Below, one piece after another: positions 45,500 to 58,679 of a stretch of 64,000 nucleotides of DNA. The notes below the pieces were generated by a model. It saw only the letters and a list, made by a program, of their open reading frames with translations, made no database searches and had not been told where the DNA came from. Within the stretch, counting starts at the first letter, position 1; every line of letters starts with the position of its first letter. The translations under genes were made by a program, and so were the position numbers. The stretch is from positions 310,001 to 374,000 of the forward strand of contig MNCI01027002.1 in assembly GCA_015680685.1 (NCBI GenBank), written 5' to 3'. Source of the stretch: Gnetum montanum. Lineage: Eukaryota > Streptophyta > Gnetopsida > Gnetales > Gnetaceae.

Positions 45500-46000
45500 G
45501 ACAAATTTTTTCTAAGTGTTGAGACTACGCTCCCACTACTAGGACTACGCTCTAGAGCGTATTTAGCATAGTTGACATAGATAGCCCAGATTTGCAAAAT
45601 TTTCTAAGTGTCAACAGCAACTACAAATTTTTCTAAGTGTCTTAACTATGCTCACCTTGCTAGGACTACACTCTAGAGCGTAGTCAACATAGTCAGCCTT
45701 GGAATGACCAATTTTCCAAATTTTCTTAAGTGTCAAGCCAAAGGTTGTTGAGCATGGTTGGCATAGAAGAAACAGTTTGGAAAAATTTCTAACTTTTGGC
45801 ACTATGCTTTTGAGTGTAGTTAGCATAGTCAATACTAAGGACATCAATTTTTCAAGATTTTTCTAAGTGTTTAGGCTATGCTTTCCCTACAGGGACTATG
45901 CTCTAGAGTGTAGCTAGTGTAGTCTGCACTGAGCCTCACTTTCTGCAAAATTTGCCTAGCTTCTCCAGCTACACTCTAGAGAATAGCTCGTGTAGTTATG
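45500..46000 (+). repeat. CTACGCTCTAGAGCGTAG palindrome array in the solo LTR
   Basis: Four to five units spaced about 80-130 bp. The best core TACGCTCTAGAGCGTA (45546-45561) is a perfect 16-bp palindrome. Others near 45665, 45897 and 45970 are the same with CpG-to-TpG or CpA changes. Units are joined by AATTTTTCTAAGTGT-like spacers. Confidence 0.8.
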
Positions 46001-46405
46001 TAGAACTACCTCCAAAAGCCTCCAGAACTTAGCATCGACCAACATTTTAGCTTCAGCATTCCCTAAACAAGCAAGTTTAGCAATTTGCACCTCTGTTGCA
46101 CCTCCCATTTACTCCTAAATCATACCTACGCTTGACACCACTCGAGAGAGTGGGCAATGTAGTCCCACAGTGTAGTCTCCTAAATTGCACCATTTTGCAT
46201 TATTTTTAGGTACTTTGGGGTTTTTTTGGCACTTCATATTGGCAATTTGACAATATAGTCATAGTCCAATAGTCTCACAAGGTCCATTAGAGCACACAAG
46301 CAAAACACCATTTACTTCAGTAAGAGCATAGTTGGGGGCTAACATAGTCCCAAATACCCCTCAGCCACATGGCACCCAATCCATGATTCATAGCAACCTT
46401 AACTG

Positions 46406-46414
46406 TATAAATAT
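46406..46414 (+). promoter_or_regulatory. TATA box of the solo LTR
   Basis: TATAAATAT about 970 bp into the LTR, the same layout as LTR1 and LTR2. Confidence 0.5.
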
Positions 46415-47131
46415 CCCAATGTTTCATGTTTTAGGGCTTGGCATTTTCAAGCATTCAACTAACAAACTTGCTTTCTAAGCATCCTAGCACTCGAGCGCAC
46501 GTGGCATTTTGGCAAACTTTAGGATACCACGACACTATTGCACATCATCATGACACTATTGTACATCACCCAGCATACCACACACCACCACAACTCATAG
46601 GACACTGCGACAGTCAATCCGGAAGGCTCAAAATTCACGGTGGATGTCAGTTCTTCGTAGCCAAACACCCTAGGATTGTGACTACACTCATGTACTATGC
46701 CTATTGTACACCGTGTACCTCCTAAACTCCCTTTGCAATTAAATATGATCCCCCCTATTTGGGGTGGTGCTACTTTCTCTCTTACCCATGTTCTATGCAT
46801 TTTTTGCATTTTCTCCTACATTTTAGCATTCTACTTGCATTTTTCATTGTTTAAGCACATATTCACGTGGTTTCACCCTCATTTTTGCACTTGAAACCTT
46901 TACTACACTCACTCCTATGAGCACTGCAGATGTTGAAAATATCATGCAAACCCCTTAACATTTCATTTTGTCATAACACCCATAAGTCCTAGTTCAATTG
47001 ACAAGACCATCCTGGGCACCCCACTTCCATTTTCTAGCAAGCCCTTGTGTAGGAGTGAGGTTAAGACTGTGCGACCGTGGACCTTTTGGTGTCCCATTCT
47101 AGCCTCTGACATTTTCGATTACTACACTTAC

Positions 47132-48300
47132 TATTAGTTTATTCATCAAGAAGAAAATGAAACTATGGTTAGTGTATACAAACACCTTGTATCCAAGCAC
47201 ATAGTACCTGAACTTCTCCAAGGCATACACCACTTCCATTAGCTCTTTCTCGATTATGGTGTAGTTTAATTATTTATCCATAGTGCTTGAGCTCACATAG
47301 TGGATGTAATATGGACATTTCTAATCATCAAACTATGTAAGCATGGCTCCCAAGGCATAGTTTGATGTGTCCATCATGATGTGAAATGGTTGAGGCTAGT
47401 CAGGTGCTTGTAGAATTGGAGTTTCTACAAGCTTCTACTTGAGTTATTGGAATGCTTTTTCACATTCCTTAGTCCAAAAAAATGGAGTATATTTCTTTGT
47501 CAACTCCACCAATGGTTTAGCAATCTTAAAGAAATTCTCTATGAATTTTCAGTAGCAGCCAATGTGACCAAGGAATGACCAAACATCTTTAATAGTTTTG
47601 GGTGAATGAGTATTTCCTTAGATGATCCTAATCTTTTCATTGTTCACCTTAATACCTACTTATAAGATTCTATGCCCCAAAATAATGCCCTCCTGAACCA
47701 TCAAATGGCTCTTTTGCCAATTGAGTTGAAGATTGCTCTCCATGGACCTTTTCAACACTTTCTCAAGGTGGTTTTGGGCTTGCTCAAATGTAGCAACATA
47801 GGTGAAGAAGCCATCCATAAAGACTTCCACACTGCTATAGCAAAAATGCTCAAGACAAGGCATTGGAATGCTACAAGGGCATTGCACAAATCAAAAGGCA
47901 TCTTTTTGTATGCAAAAGTTTCCCAAAAACTTATGAATGTAGTTTTGGCCTAATTCTCCAATGCAATTTGAATTTGATTATAGCCATTATAACCATCTAG
48001 AAAGCTGTAATAGTAATGTCCAAAGATAATTTCCAACACCTAGTTCATAAATGATACTGAGAAATGATCTTTGTATGTCGTCATCTTCAACAGCTTGAAA
48101 TCAATAAAGATCCTCCACTTGCCACCTTTCTTTGGTACGATCACAACTGAGCTAACCCACTTGCTATTTATAACTAGATCAATGAACCCCACCTTCAAGA
48201 GTTGTTCAATCTCATCCTTGATGATTTTATTAAACTTGGGATTCAACCAACACTGTGATTGCCTCTTTAGCTTTATGAAAGCATCCATATAGATGCAATG
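47132..48300 (-). pseudogene. Athila-like reverse transcriptase and RNase H, decayed
   Basis: Minus-strand order: N-terminal RT block with KVGFIDLVINSKWVSSVV and KKGGKWRIFIDFKLL (48040-48288), fingers-palm with stops, then the active-site region FMDGFFT (about 47840), where the family has two Asp but the second is Gly. LNWQKSHLMVQEGIILGHRI (47660-47730) follows, then the RNase H start with KELMEVVYALEKF at about 47230. The Asp-to-Gly change alone would abolish polymerisation. Confidence 0.87.
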
Positions 48301-48729
48301 TTGGCATATCTAAGGATCAATCCTAGTAAGTTTAGGATATGACCAAGAAAAGGCTATTGGCCATTTGTTGAGCACTTTCAACAACATCTCTTTCTATTCA
48401 GGATCAAGTTTGGCATTGATTATCATTGGCTTGCCATTTTTTAGAAACACATATTCCATGCTAGTAAGTAGAGTTTTCAACTTCAAGGGCTGCTATTTGA
48501 AATTTTTAAGATCTCCAACTCTCCCCAATAAGTATCATCAGGTTCATCCTTAGAGAGTTGGTGATGAACTTGCTCTAGTTTATCCATGCCTTCAACATAG
48601 GCACATGTTAAGCTCTCAGTGAGTTCCATGCAAAGTGTGCTACTTTTGGGATCAACTGTTAGCCACTAGGTACCCTCTTGGTTTGTGGTTGCTATGTACA
48701 AGCACCTTTGAATTTTAGATTCATTTGCA

Positions 48730-49160
48730 CACTATCTACATGATGTGATTGATGTACTTTTTATGGTCCATAATTTCTGCACAAAGTTACACCATATGTC
48801 ATTGTACACAATGCATGATACTCTTTTTTTCTCAATCTTTCCAAATGCATTTTCTTTAGAAATCTCCAAGGAAATATCTCTAATTGCCAATTGTGCATCA
48901 ATGGTACATACTAAAGCCCTTCCCATGATGCTTGGGAATTCCCCCTTACAGTTATCCATATAGATAACTAGAAAGTCAGCAAGATAGGATCATCCATAGA
49001 TGGTAGTCATAATGTTCTCCACTAGTTCCAAAGGAATAGTGATGGACTTGTCTACCAACTTAAGACAGATGTTACTCTTCATGAATGTAGGCAAGTTTCA
49101 AGCTTTTTATATCTCATAAGAAATTATATTAACACTAGAACTTGAATCTAGAAGAGCTTT
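48730..49160 (-). pseudogene. Retroviral-type aspartic protease, decayed
   Basis: The active-site segment is LDSSSS near 49150, followed by the VDKSITIPLELVENI block typical of plant gypsy proteases and the flap-to-C-terminal FPSIMGRALVCTIDAQLAI (about 48880-48935). It lies upstream of RT as expected. A few stops are present. Confidence 0.75.
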
Positions 49161-49835
49161 TCAAGGTTATTTCCATTGATTTGAATAGGTTAAGAAACTC
49201 CCAAGATTAGATCTTCTCCTAGGAAGGTAGCCAACCTTTATCCATTCAGCTACTACATGGGTTAGCATGATAGTATGCACTTTAGGAGGTGTTTGGCTTA
49301 AAGGGAACTTGAATGGATTGGATGTAGAGGATGAGGAAAAGTAGAGTTATCAACCGCATGAATTTGTGAAGGCTTTGTAGGACTGCTAGTTCAAAAGAAT
49401 GGTCTTTTTCTAGGTCTGAGTTCTGAACCACTCAATTGAGGAGCCAACTATAAGTTAATAGCCTTGGTAGTGATATGTTGCTATGGTGGGACTAGAATCT
49501 CACCCTGCATTGATGGAGCATGTGAAAATTAGGTTGAGGAAGAAGGGACATGCACAAAAGGATGAGGATCATGATAAGGATATGCGGAATCCCCTCTTGG
49601 ATATGGAGAATGAGTTTTGTAATACTTAGGAGGGTAGTAGTGATCTTGGAATGAGGCGAGAATGGAAGAGTCATGTGAAGAAATGGGTTGCTAAACATAG
49701 TACCCATATGAATTAGGCTATCTGTAAGGGTAATGTTACCTTGGTGATGGTATCCCCCATGATTGTGGGCATTGCCACTAATGATACTACTCAAACAATT
49801 GTGGTGGAGCTTCACTTGGATAATAGGCTTGTAGT
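49161..49835 (-). pseudogene. Gag C-terminal, His/Pro-rich linker, truncated
   Basis: Reverse complement relative of 57150-57800. It includes the His-rich low-complexity stretch and the segment before protease. It ends abruptly at 49835 against plus-strand LTR sequence, so the gag N-terminus, leader and 5' LTR of this element are missing. Confidence 0.6.
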
Positions 49836-50750
49836 GTAGCACCATGTCTACTATAGCATAGCACCCGTCACATTGCGTAGAGTAGCACCATGTCTACTGC
49901 AGCGTAGTAGCTTATCTACTACAGCGTAGCACCTTGTCCAGCATTGCAACCAGCATCCTATGTCCCACACGTAACATGGGATGAGCATGGTCCCACCCAC
50001 TGCACTACCACATGGCACTTGATCCACATTTTGGACTAACCCTAGCCCTATAAATACCCCTGCACCCTCCTTTGAAAAGAAGGGGGGAGGAGGGTTAGCA
50101 TTCATTTCTCACCAATAAGGTAGTTGGCACTTCCATTTGGCATTTGGCACTTTGGCATCTTGGCACTTAGCTCCATGGATGAACGAGACGCAGAGCACAC
50201 TACACCGGCAAAGACGCACAACTACATCGCATGGTACAGTGCATCCCCATTGCAGCCCTATAGAAAATTACATGGTACACCATGGCTATCAACCTATCAA
50301 GCACACTCCAACACAGTGAGCACCAGACTTCACAGCCTGACACCATTGAGGCTATGACTACACTCCCACTGCATTTATTGTACACTGTGTATCCCTTTGT
50401 GAATCAGCTATGCTCCCTCTTTTGGGACGGTGCACTGCTATTCTCAAATTTTGTTGCATTTCTCAAGAATTTATCTTTGGCATTTAGCATAATACTTGTA
50501 TTTTTCTTACTTTTTCATACATATTAGCACGTTCACATCACATTTCTTAGGTCACAACACCCTGCTACACTCTAGCTTTCCCGAACCCGATGCCTGCATC
50601 TAACATAGTATAAACCCTTTTTACACACATTCATCAGGTCCGTGATAAGCTAGAGCACCACATAAGTCCCTATCTGATCAACAAGGGACTTATTTATGCA
50701 AGATATTTATTTCTCAAAAATGCCCTAAATAAACAAAGAAAGAGCAAACT
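49836..50750 (+). mobile_element. LTR2 copy, 5'-truncated
   Basis: Matches 4958-5850 closely. The GCGTAG array is cut at its left end where minus-strand gag begins. TATAAATA is at 50049-50056. It is followed by the same leader as LTR2, which shows that LTR and leader belong together. The right boundary is approximate. Confidence 0.65.
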
Positions 50751-53289
50751 TGACCAAGTGGGTAAAACTAAATTGGGTAAGTGGTAGAGAAACAGAGGAG
50801 GGATGAGTGATTCCATTTTTAGTTATCTTGTTACATTGTCCAGTAGTCGGGCTTGGTTAACATCATTTTTTTAAAATCATCTCAGCCAATTTATAGATAT
50901 ATATATATATATATATCTAAGCTAGTGTTATAAGTTTTCTCTCTCTTCTCTACTTTCTTCCTTTGTGCTATTCTTATGCAATTTTGATTATTATATTGAG
51001 GTTTTGCCAAATTTTTGTTATTTTGAGCTTATTTTTGATATTTTAAATGCATTTAGCCCTTTTTTATCTTTTAGTGAATTTATGGAATTGTGGGAATCTT
51101 TTCCAACTTGCCCTTTGGATATTTTATGAATATTTTGGTACTACCCATGACATAAGCATGATTTTGCTAGAATTTTGTGGAATTTTGGCTCCCATGGATT
51201 TGGCTATTTTGAAAATTAATTGGATTTTGGAATAAAATAATAAAACTTTTGAGGCAATAATTTTGTGAAATTTTACCTTTTATGGATTTTGGCCATTTTG
51301 AATTTTTTTTTGGATTTTTGGAATAAAATAATAATATTTACATGACTATTTGTGCTTAGTTGGTAGTGAGAGCCATGAATCTTTTAGATGCCCCCGTTTG
51401 CATGCAATAGTGGTGTGTTCTTTAATGGGATCCACCCCATGGGAATAAAGGTTGTTAGATGATTTCCTACACTGGATTTTTATTCATAAGTTCATGTGAG
51501 CCTATGGATTTAGCCAAGATCATGATACTAAGAAATTAAGGCTAGTGGTGTGTGGTGAGGCATAGTCAAGACCTATCCTTCCAATGATATGTGTGCCTTA
51601 GCCATTGAGGATGTTAGTAGTGAGGTTATCACCAAGACCCAACCATCATTGATTTATTTAGAGTCAAGAGGCTAATCCAATGATAGTAGTGAGGTTATTC
51701 TAAGACTTGTTAGTGAGTTACTTTGGTAGTGAGGATGACCAAGACCTAGCCTTTAGAGATGCCTATTTAAAATACACATTTTCTTTGAACTTTTCTAAAC
51801 AAATTTGTGTTATCCTTGAATACTAAAGGATTAAGTAATTAAAAATAGATATGTATTTGCTTGATATTTTTGGATTTTATTTAAATTCCATGAAAATTTG
51901 TGACATTTTGACCTTGCAACCTTTTGTATATTTATTGGAAGCCTTTATCAAGCCATATCTTGATATTTTTGGCCCATAACCTATATGCTCCATGAAGAGG
52001 GAAATAAACTAACCTTTCTTATTTCAATAAACAAGGAAGTGTTGGAAGGGAAAACATAGGACAAAAGATGGATCGGTTCCATACAAGATAGATCCTCTTT
52101 AACTTGAAAAATATTTAATGTATATTTTGTATTCTGTAAAATACAAACCATGTACACTTTTGCGCTACTTTAGCCATGTACTTATTTTAGTGAATAAATA
52201 ATAAAGTATATTATATATGAATTTTCTATTAATGCCATTAGAATTATAAGATTACCAAGAACATTTTTTTTTTCAATTTGGCATGTGCAGTATGTTTGGG
52301 GAAAATTTAAGATTGTTTATTTCACATTAATATTTTATTATTTAATTTAATAAATTTCAAACATTAATAACTTTATTTCTAGATGTTCGTTTAAGACGAA
52401 ACAAGTATCATTTGGATTGTTATTTTACATACTATTCTATGATGCACCTAATGGAATTTTTAGACATCATCCTTTTTGTGGCTATGCAAAACTCCAATTT
52501 TTATTAAATAAATTTTATTTAATTATATGTGTGAATATTATAAAATTTTATCATGTTATACTGCTTTACTATAATTATGCTTCTAATTGATAATTTTTAA
52601 TATCTATTGCCTTATTTTAGTTAGCAAATCAAAGTTAAATCTAGATCCTTCTAATAGTGGAACTCAATTTTGGATCATTTATGAAGTTTGCACTTGTAGA
52701 GATTTGCAAGAAACATCAAACCTCATCACTCTAGCCCACTGTTTCAAGTAATGGTAAATGATATCTTGGCCAAGTCCATCAATTTTGGTAGAATAAACAA
52801 GATGATGCAAATATGAAGATTGAATAAGTAACAGTGCCATATTTAGTTGAAGCAATTATTAGGAAACTAAATATACAAAATTTCATAGTTAACATTGCCC
52901 AAATCTCAACATAGTACAATACAGATGCAAAAAACTTATGGTTATAGAGGACATATGAGACCACTAAAAGGGAGTATAATGGATTATTCATGGTAGAAAA
53001 TATTTACTTGAAGATTGGAATGCATCATATTTTTCCAACTAGAAAACTTTACAAAATTTCCACCTATGCTGCTAGATAACATAGCTTATCTATTATTTTT
53101 AAAAATTCAAATAATGTTGAAGAGAAAAAGATAGGGAAACCCACACTTCTATTTCATTGTCTTTTTAGAAAGTTATGCATGCAAGTAGAAATTTTGGGCT
53201 ACATAAATGATATTCTCTAAAAACTCCATAATACTTTGTATGTAGAATTTTTTTGATATTCCTAGTGATGTAGACAAGGCAAGTCATGT
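50751..53289 (+). other. 5' leader, second copy
   Basis: Near-identical to 5851-8469, including the (AT)n run at about 50896-50916. One clear indel is a deletion of about 32 bp after 53070 relative to 8225-8265, with AGA/GATA at the break. No coding potential. Confidence 0.7.
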
Positions 53290-54330
53290 AAAATTTTTTT
53301 TATATTCCCAGGGATATCACTACAATGCAGTCTGAATTAATATCTACCAAAGGAAAACTAGTCATGGAAAAAAACAAGAATGCAAGATGTAAAAAATGCA
53401 GTCTACATGCTACAAGAAGAAGTAGTCATATTACAAGTCAAAAGAGAAGACCATACAAAATAAATTTCATTAGATGAGCTGTTGTAATTCAGAAGTAATC
53501 TAATTAAATAATTAATGACTAAGCAAAAATATATGGAGATGGATAAAGAGAAAGCATTTTAGAATTCTTTAGTAGTAGAGGCTTAGATGTACATCCGTGT
53601 GAACGCTATCACTGCATGAGAAGAAGAGAATAAGAAGATTATTATAGAAAAATTAAGGCTGAAAGACATTGAAAAATAGAACATACTTAAGGAAATTATC
53701 CGTCAACTAAGAGAGTAGTTTTCTAAAGTTAACCTAGATATGAGACAACTTGCTTGTGAAAACAAGACCTTATCAATGGAAGAAGTACATGCAATCAAAT
53801 AAAAATCAACCATTGATATTAGCGCATAGCTAAATGAGGCCAATAAATATGAAAGGCTCAAAGAACACTTTACAGATCAAGTTGGAATGTAAAAGCAAAT
53901 TACTAAAAAAAGAAATCTAGATGACCAAGGCTAAGATTAGTACCATTACGTAGTAGACACTTAACTGGCGACCCATCTTAGATAGTCTTGCCCTTATCCA
54001 CTAAGCTGAGTTGAAGAATAAAGACCTAAAGATAAAAGATTTAACCAAGTACATGGGCTCAGCAAATCTATGTTATGGTAGCTTGGCCATGTTAATAGTA
54101 GGTAGGCCAAGAATAGAACTAAAGTAGCAAATCTTCCATGTTAACATGGAAGATGAACAACTAAAACCCCATATTAACACCTATGAATATCATTGAGTTA
54201 GTATGGATAATGCATGATCCCAAGACTAAAGAAGAAAAGCTGAGAGCATTGTTAAACAAGTATCAATTCAAGAAGCTAGATGACAAAGGAAAAAATCCAA
54301 TGGAGGAGCCGGCACTACTAAGAACTTGAA
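53290..54330 (+). pseudogene. Decayed pre-gag ORF, second copy
   Basis: Same coiled-coil-like frame as 8470-9512, with most of the same stop codons at the same places plus a few private changes. Shared stops mean the common ancestor of both copies was already dead, or was carried by another element's proteins. Confidence 0.55.
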
Positions 54331-55500
54331 GAGACTACATCAAGCTCTATTTTATTCTATCTTATTTTGTTTTTTTTGTTTATGTTTATCATGTGTCAAT
54401 CATATGTTGCATGGTAATTTTGTAACACCACTCAAACAATGATGCAACATTCATCATAGATGTAGTCATGTATATATGACATGATGGTGAGTCCATGTAA
54501 CCCATAGGTTATAATGAACTCTATCTTCCTTTTGGTTGAACTTGAGAATCAATTTTCAATTAGTCATTAGGGCATGATGAAATACTTTTTATCAAGGACT
54601 ACAATATCATAGCCTAATATATGATGTCATAGATACAATATAGTGCACCATGATCATGCTTATAAATATAGGTTCACCATCATGTCGAAGAGAGCTTTTT
54701 GGCTAAGACTTAAGGAAATTCTTCTAATTTGTTGTTGTAAAGTTAAAGTTACTTGTGAATGCTTATAGCGTTATGATTGATAGTTGTATAGTATCTTTGT
54801 TCAAGTGGATTGTTCCTATATATAGTTCATGAACAACAATAAAGACCAAGATTGTTCTTCATCATTGCAGCATCTCACATATAATAGATTTACTTTTTAA
54901 TGGATTTTATTTTTACTATGTCATTTACATTCCTTTAGTCTTTTGATATTACAATGTTCATTAATAAGATGGAATAAGTAGGATTGGTTTTGAGTGTAAA
55001 ATGTAATTATTTGGTAACCTAATAGTAACTTTTCTTGATTCTTTTAGTAGTAAAGTTACTTGGTAATCTTAGTAATAATTACATGAGCCCAAAACATGTA
55101 TAGAAATCTATGAATAGATACTTATTGCTAATAGGCTAGAATAGTTTTATATTTCTATTACACTTAGAGATAGAACATATAATCACTTTTATTATGTTTA
55201 TCTTTAACATTAGAGCTACACAACATCATTTTATCATATGCCTCACTAAGAGTTAAATTATACGTTCTACACTTTACTAACTCTAAGTGAGAAGACAATG
55301 AACAAAAACTTCTTATCAACTTGTTATTATACTTAAATTATTCATCCACAAATTAGAATCTAGTTGTGTGCAAATGATTGTGACCTATATAGTTGAGTGT
55401 TAGAATCTTCTACCACTCATCACTGGTAGAGATACTATTACGACTTTTTTGGTTATTATCTACCATTTACTATTTTTTGATCCCACCAATGCACAACATT
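54331..55500 (+). other. Spacer before gag, second copy
   Basis: Matches 9513-10577 and has no coding potential. Confidence 0.55.
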
Positions 55501-57310
55501 TGAGGGATTAACAACTATAGCAGTATTATGAATCTTTGAAGGGGAAGTGGTCCAATGATTCCCCATTTTGTATGTACCAAAAAGATGGTGGAGAACCCTT
55601 CTCTAGGGGTTTCTTGTATAGAGAGATTCCTCTCTTTGACATTAGTGAAGGAGGTCAAAACCAGAACTTGCAATCCATGATACATAATCCTGGTTCTAGC
55701 AAGTATAGATTCCATGAAGAAAGGGGATCCAATGCGAAGAGTCATGGCAAGGATGCGGGCAAGCAGTATGATCATAATCATGGTCATGACCATCGAGGAA
55801 GGGGTGGCAGGCACCATGATGGTGCTAGTCCTCCTTCCTCTTCACCTTTGTCATTATCTTCTTCGACTTTTGGCTTTGAACATAATCGTAGGAGATGCGA
55901 TTGTGATGGAGGTGATTGAAGAGACCGAGATGATTATAGGGACCATCGGGCAAGTTAAGATCTAGGGTATGGGCATTCAAGAGAGACCCATAACCATGAA
56001 CAAGGGAGTAGTAGAGAGCATCATAAGCTTCAAGGTCATGGCTACAATGAGCCTTTGCTTGCCATCCAAAACATTCTAAACATCACAGAGGTAATGAGAA
56101 TTCCCACAAGACACATGAAAGATAGTAGGATCAAGCAATTGGATATGAACAACATCCCTAATTTTGAGGGGGGATATAACTCCAATCCACAAAATCATCT
56201 TTAGGCTTTTCACGATGCCTATGCCTTACAAAATGTAGAAAACGACTAGCAAAAGCATAAGTTATTTCCTAGGACACTCATCAAAGAAGCAGAAAGCTGG
56301 TACTAGTCCTTTGAGCTAGAATAAATCTGTAGATGGAGTATGATGCTTGAACTATTCAGTAATAAGTATTAAACGTACTCCTGAGTGTCCAATCTAAGAA
56401 GGTAGATCCAAGGATGAAAGCAAGAAACACATGAGTCCCTATATGCCACCATGGGTAGATATTATTCCTTATTACATGGATGCTCTAGGCTAGTTACTCT
56501 TAGCAGGAACAACTTTGCCACATCATAGATGAGTTTTTCTTTGAAACGAGAAGAACTCTTGGGATTTACACCCAAGAAAGACTATTAAAGTTAATAGCTC
56601 ATCATATCCAAAGGCTAATCAAGTTAATAGCAAAAGAAGGAGAGTTGAGAAAATGGGAAAGTGATGAGGAATATAAGAAGGATCCTTCCATTCACAAGAG
56701 GAAGGTTTGATTTTGTGATAGTGAGGGGGAATCTCACTTGATGAGGGGATGATCCAAAAAACCTTGCCGATTGAAAAATTTACCTTTAAAATTTTAGCTA
56801 AGGTAGATCAGTTATGGGACTTTATGGATAGTAGATTTTAGGATATTCTAAAAATTGTTAAAGAGTCCAAAGAACAAAGTAGTGATCATAATCGTAGGAG
56901 GCAAAAGGAAGCTAAATGTACCAATCAAAGAGGTAAGGGAAGGATTGTTGTAGTAGAGGAAGTTGTAAAAATTGGATTAGATGATGGTGGTGAGTGTGAC
57001 ATTCACCAATATAAACATCTTAAGGGATTTCTTCCTATTGTGTCACACTTACAAGATTCTAGGGTGTATGCTCTAAATCTAATACTAGCAAAATGACAAA
57101 CACCTAGAAGATTGCCTTATCCTCAAAGCAATCTTAGGTAGTTTCATTAGCAATAATAATATTATCCAAGTGGAACTTCACCATAACCATAGGAGTAGTA
57201 TTAGCAGTGGCAACATTCCTAGTCATGGAGGATGCCACCACCAAGGTAGTAGTACCCTTAGAGACAACCAAATTCACATGGGTATTACATTCAACAACCC
57301 TTATCTCCAC
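55501..57310 (+). pseudogene. Gag, second copy, decayed
   Basis: The N-terminal part (missing from the first copy because of the gap) is open from about 55536. It includes WSNDSPF and a Gly/His/Arg-rich patch then Ser-rich tract (55780-55860). The capsid region follows with stops at the same places as in 11015-12370, for example the TGA after AAGAGGAAGGTT at 56707. It continues into the proline/His-rich linker instead of stopping at a junction, so this is the better reference for the family. Confidence 0.65.
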
Positions 57311-57820
57311 GTGACTCTTCTAGCCATGTTTCTCCTTTCCAACATCACTACTATCCTCCCGTATACTATAGAACTCATTCTCCACATTCTAGGAGAGATA
57401 CCACATTTCATCCTTATCCTCCTTCTATTCCTATACCTATTCCTCCATCCTCAATGTAGCTACTGCTTGCTCCATCCATGCAAGGTGAACTTCTAACCCA
57501 ACTGCAACAATGCAATCCTACCAAGATCATCAATCTAACATCAACTAATCAACCAGGTGGTTTAGAACCTCATGCTTGTAAAAGACCATTTTTTCAATCC
57601 AATAGCCCTACTAAGCTCTCATGGACTTAGGTGGCTAGTCACCTTTTTCCTACTTCATCCTCTACAAAACATTTCATTAGGAACCCTTAAAACCAAATAC
57701 CATCCAAAATCCATACTATTATGCTCACTCATGTCATATTTGATTAGATCTAGGCTAGTGACCTTCCTAAGATACAAGCTAACCTGGGAGTCCTCTTATC
57801 TATTTACATATTATTGGGAA
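57311..57820 (+). pseudogene. Gag C-terminal linker
   Basis: A Pro/Ser/His-rich low-complexity segment (HPYPPSIPIPIPPSS near 57408-57452) is followed by helical sequence up to the protease. Frames are broken. Homologous to 49161-49500 on minus. Confidence 0.5.
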
Positions 57821-58200
57821 TGAACCATGTAAAGCTCTTCTTGATTAGGTTTTAGTGTTAACTTGATTTTTCATGAGATGTATACTTCCTGAAACCTACT
57901 ACCTCTCAAGTAATATCTGATTAGAATTGGTAGACCAATCAATTACTATTCCATTGGGATTCGTAGAAGACATTGTGACCACTATCCATGGGTGGTCTTA
58001 TCTTGCCGATTTCCTAGTTATCAAGGTTGAGAACTAAAAGGGAGACTTCCCAATCATTATGGGAAGGGCATGCCTAAGCACTATTGATGCAAGAATAGGC
58101 ATCAAAGATCTTTTCTTGGAAATATCTAAATAAAATGCATTTGAAATGATTAAGAAGAAGTAAGTTCCATGCATCATGTACAGTGATACAAGGGGAAATT
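57821..58200 (+). pseudogene. Aspartic protease, decayed
   Basis: VDQSITIPLGFVEDIVTTI (about 57931-57987) and the IIMGRACLSTIDARIGI block (58057-58107) match the minus-strand copy at 48730-49160. The active-site LDSG-type motif is lost to stops at about 57837-57860. Confidence 0.75.
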
Positions 58201-58679
58201 GCATATAAAAACTTTGGTATGTGAAATGAGCATCTATTTTTAAATGCAGGTAGTGTGCACATGAAGAAGATATTCAAAGGTGCTTGTACACAGTCACCAC
58301 AAGAAAGAGGGCATCCAATGACTAACCACTAATCATGAAAGTAGAACAATGTGCATGGAACTTACTGAGAGCCTGACATGTGCTTATGTCATAGGCATGG
58401 ATGAATCAGAGCAAGTTCATCACCAACTCTATAATGATGAAAATGATGATACTAATTTGGGAGAGTTGAAGATCCTTTAGAATTTCAAATCCATAGAGTT
58501 GAAAACTCTACCTACCGACCTAGAATATGCATTCTTGAAAAATGGCAAGTTGGTCATACTTAATGCCGAACTTGCTTTTAATAAAAAAGCAAAACTATTG
58601 AAAGTGTAAAAAATGGTGAATAGCCTTTGCCTAGTCATATCTTGAACTTACTATAATTAACCCATATATATGCCAACAC

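Larger units (their letters stand above)
45439..47126 (+). mobile_element. Solo LTR with 5-bp target duplication
   Basis: 1,688 bp inserted in the minus-strand RNase H. CTTAC is present on both sides (45434-45438 and 47127-47131), and the interrupted reading continues across it. It starts TAAAACACC (TG changed to TA) and ends TTACTACA. Start and end align with LTR1 (2862-4417), so it belongs to the same LTR superfamily. It has a TATA box at 46406-46414 and a palindrome array in U3. Absence of internal sequence indicates LTR-LTR recombination. Confidence 0.85.
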
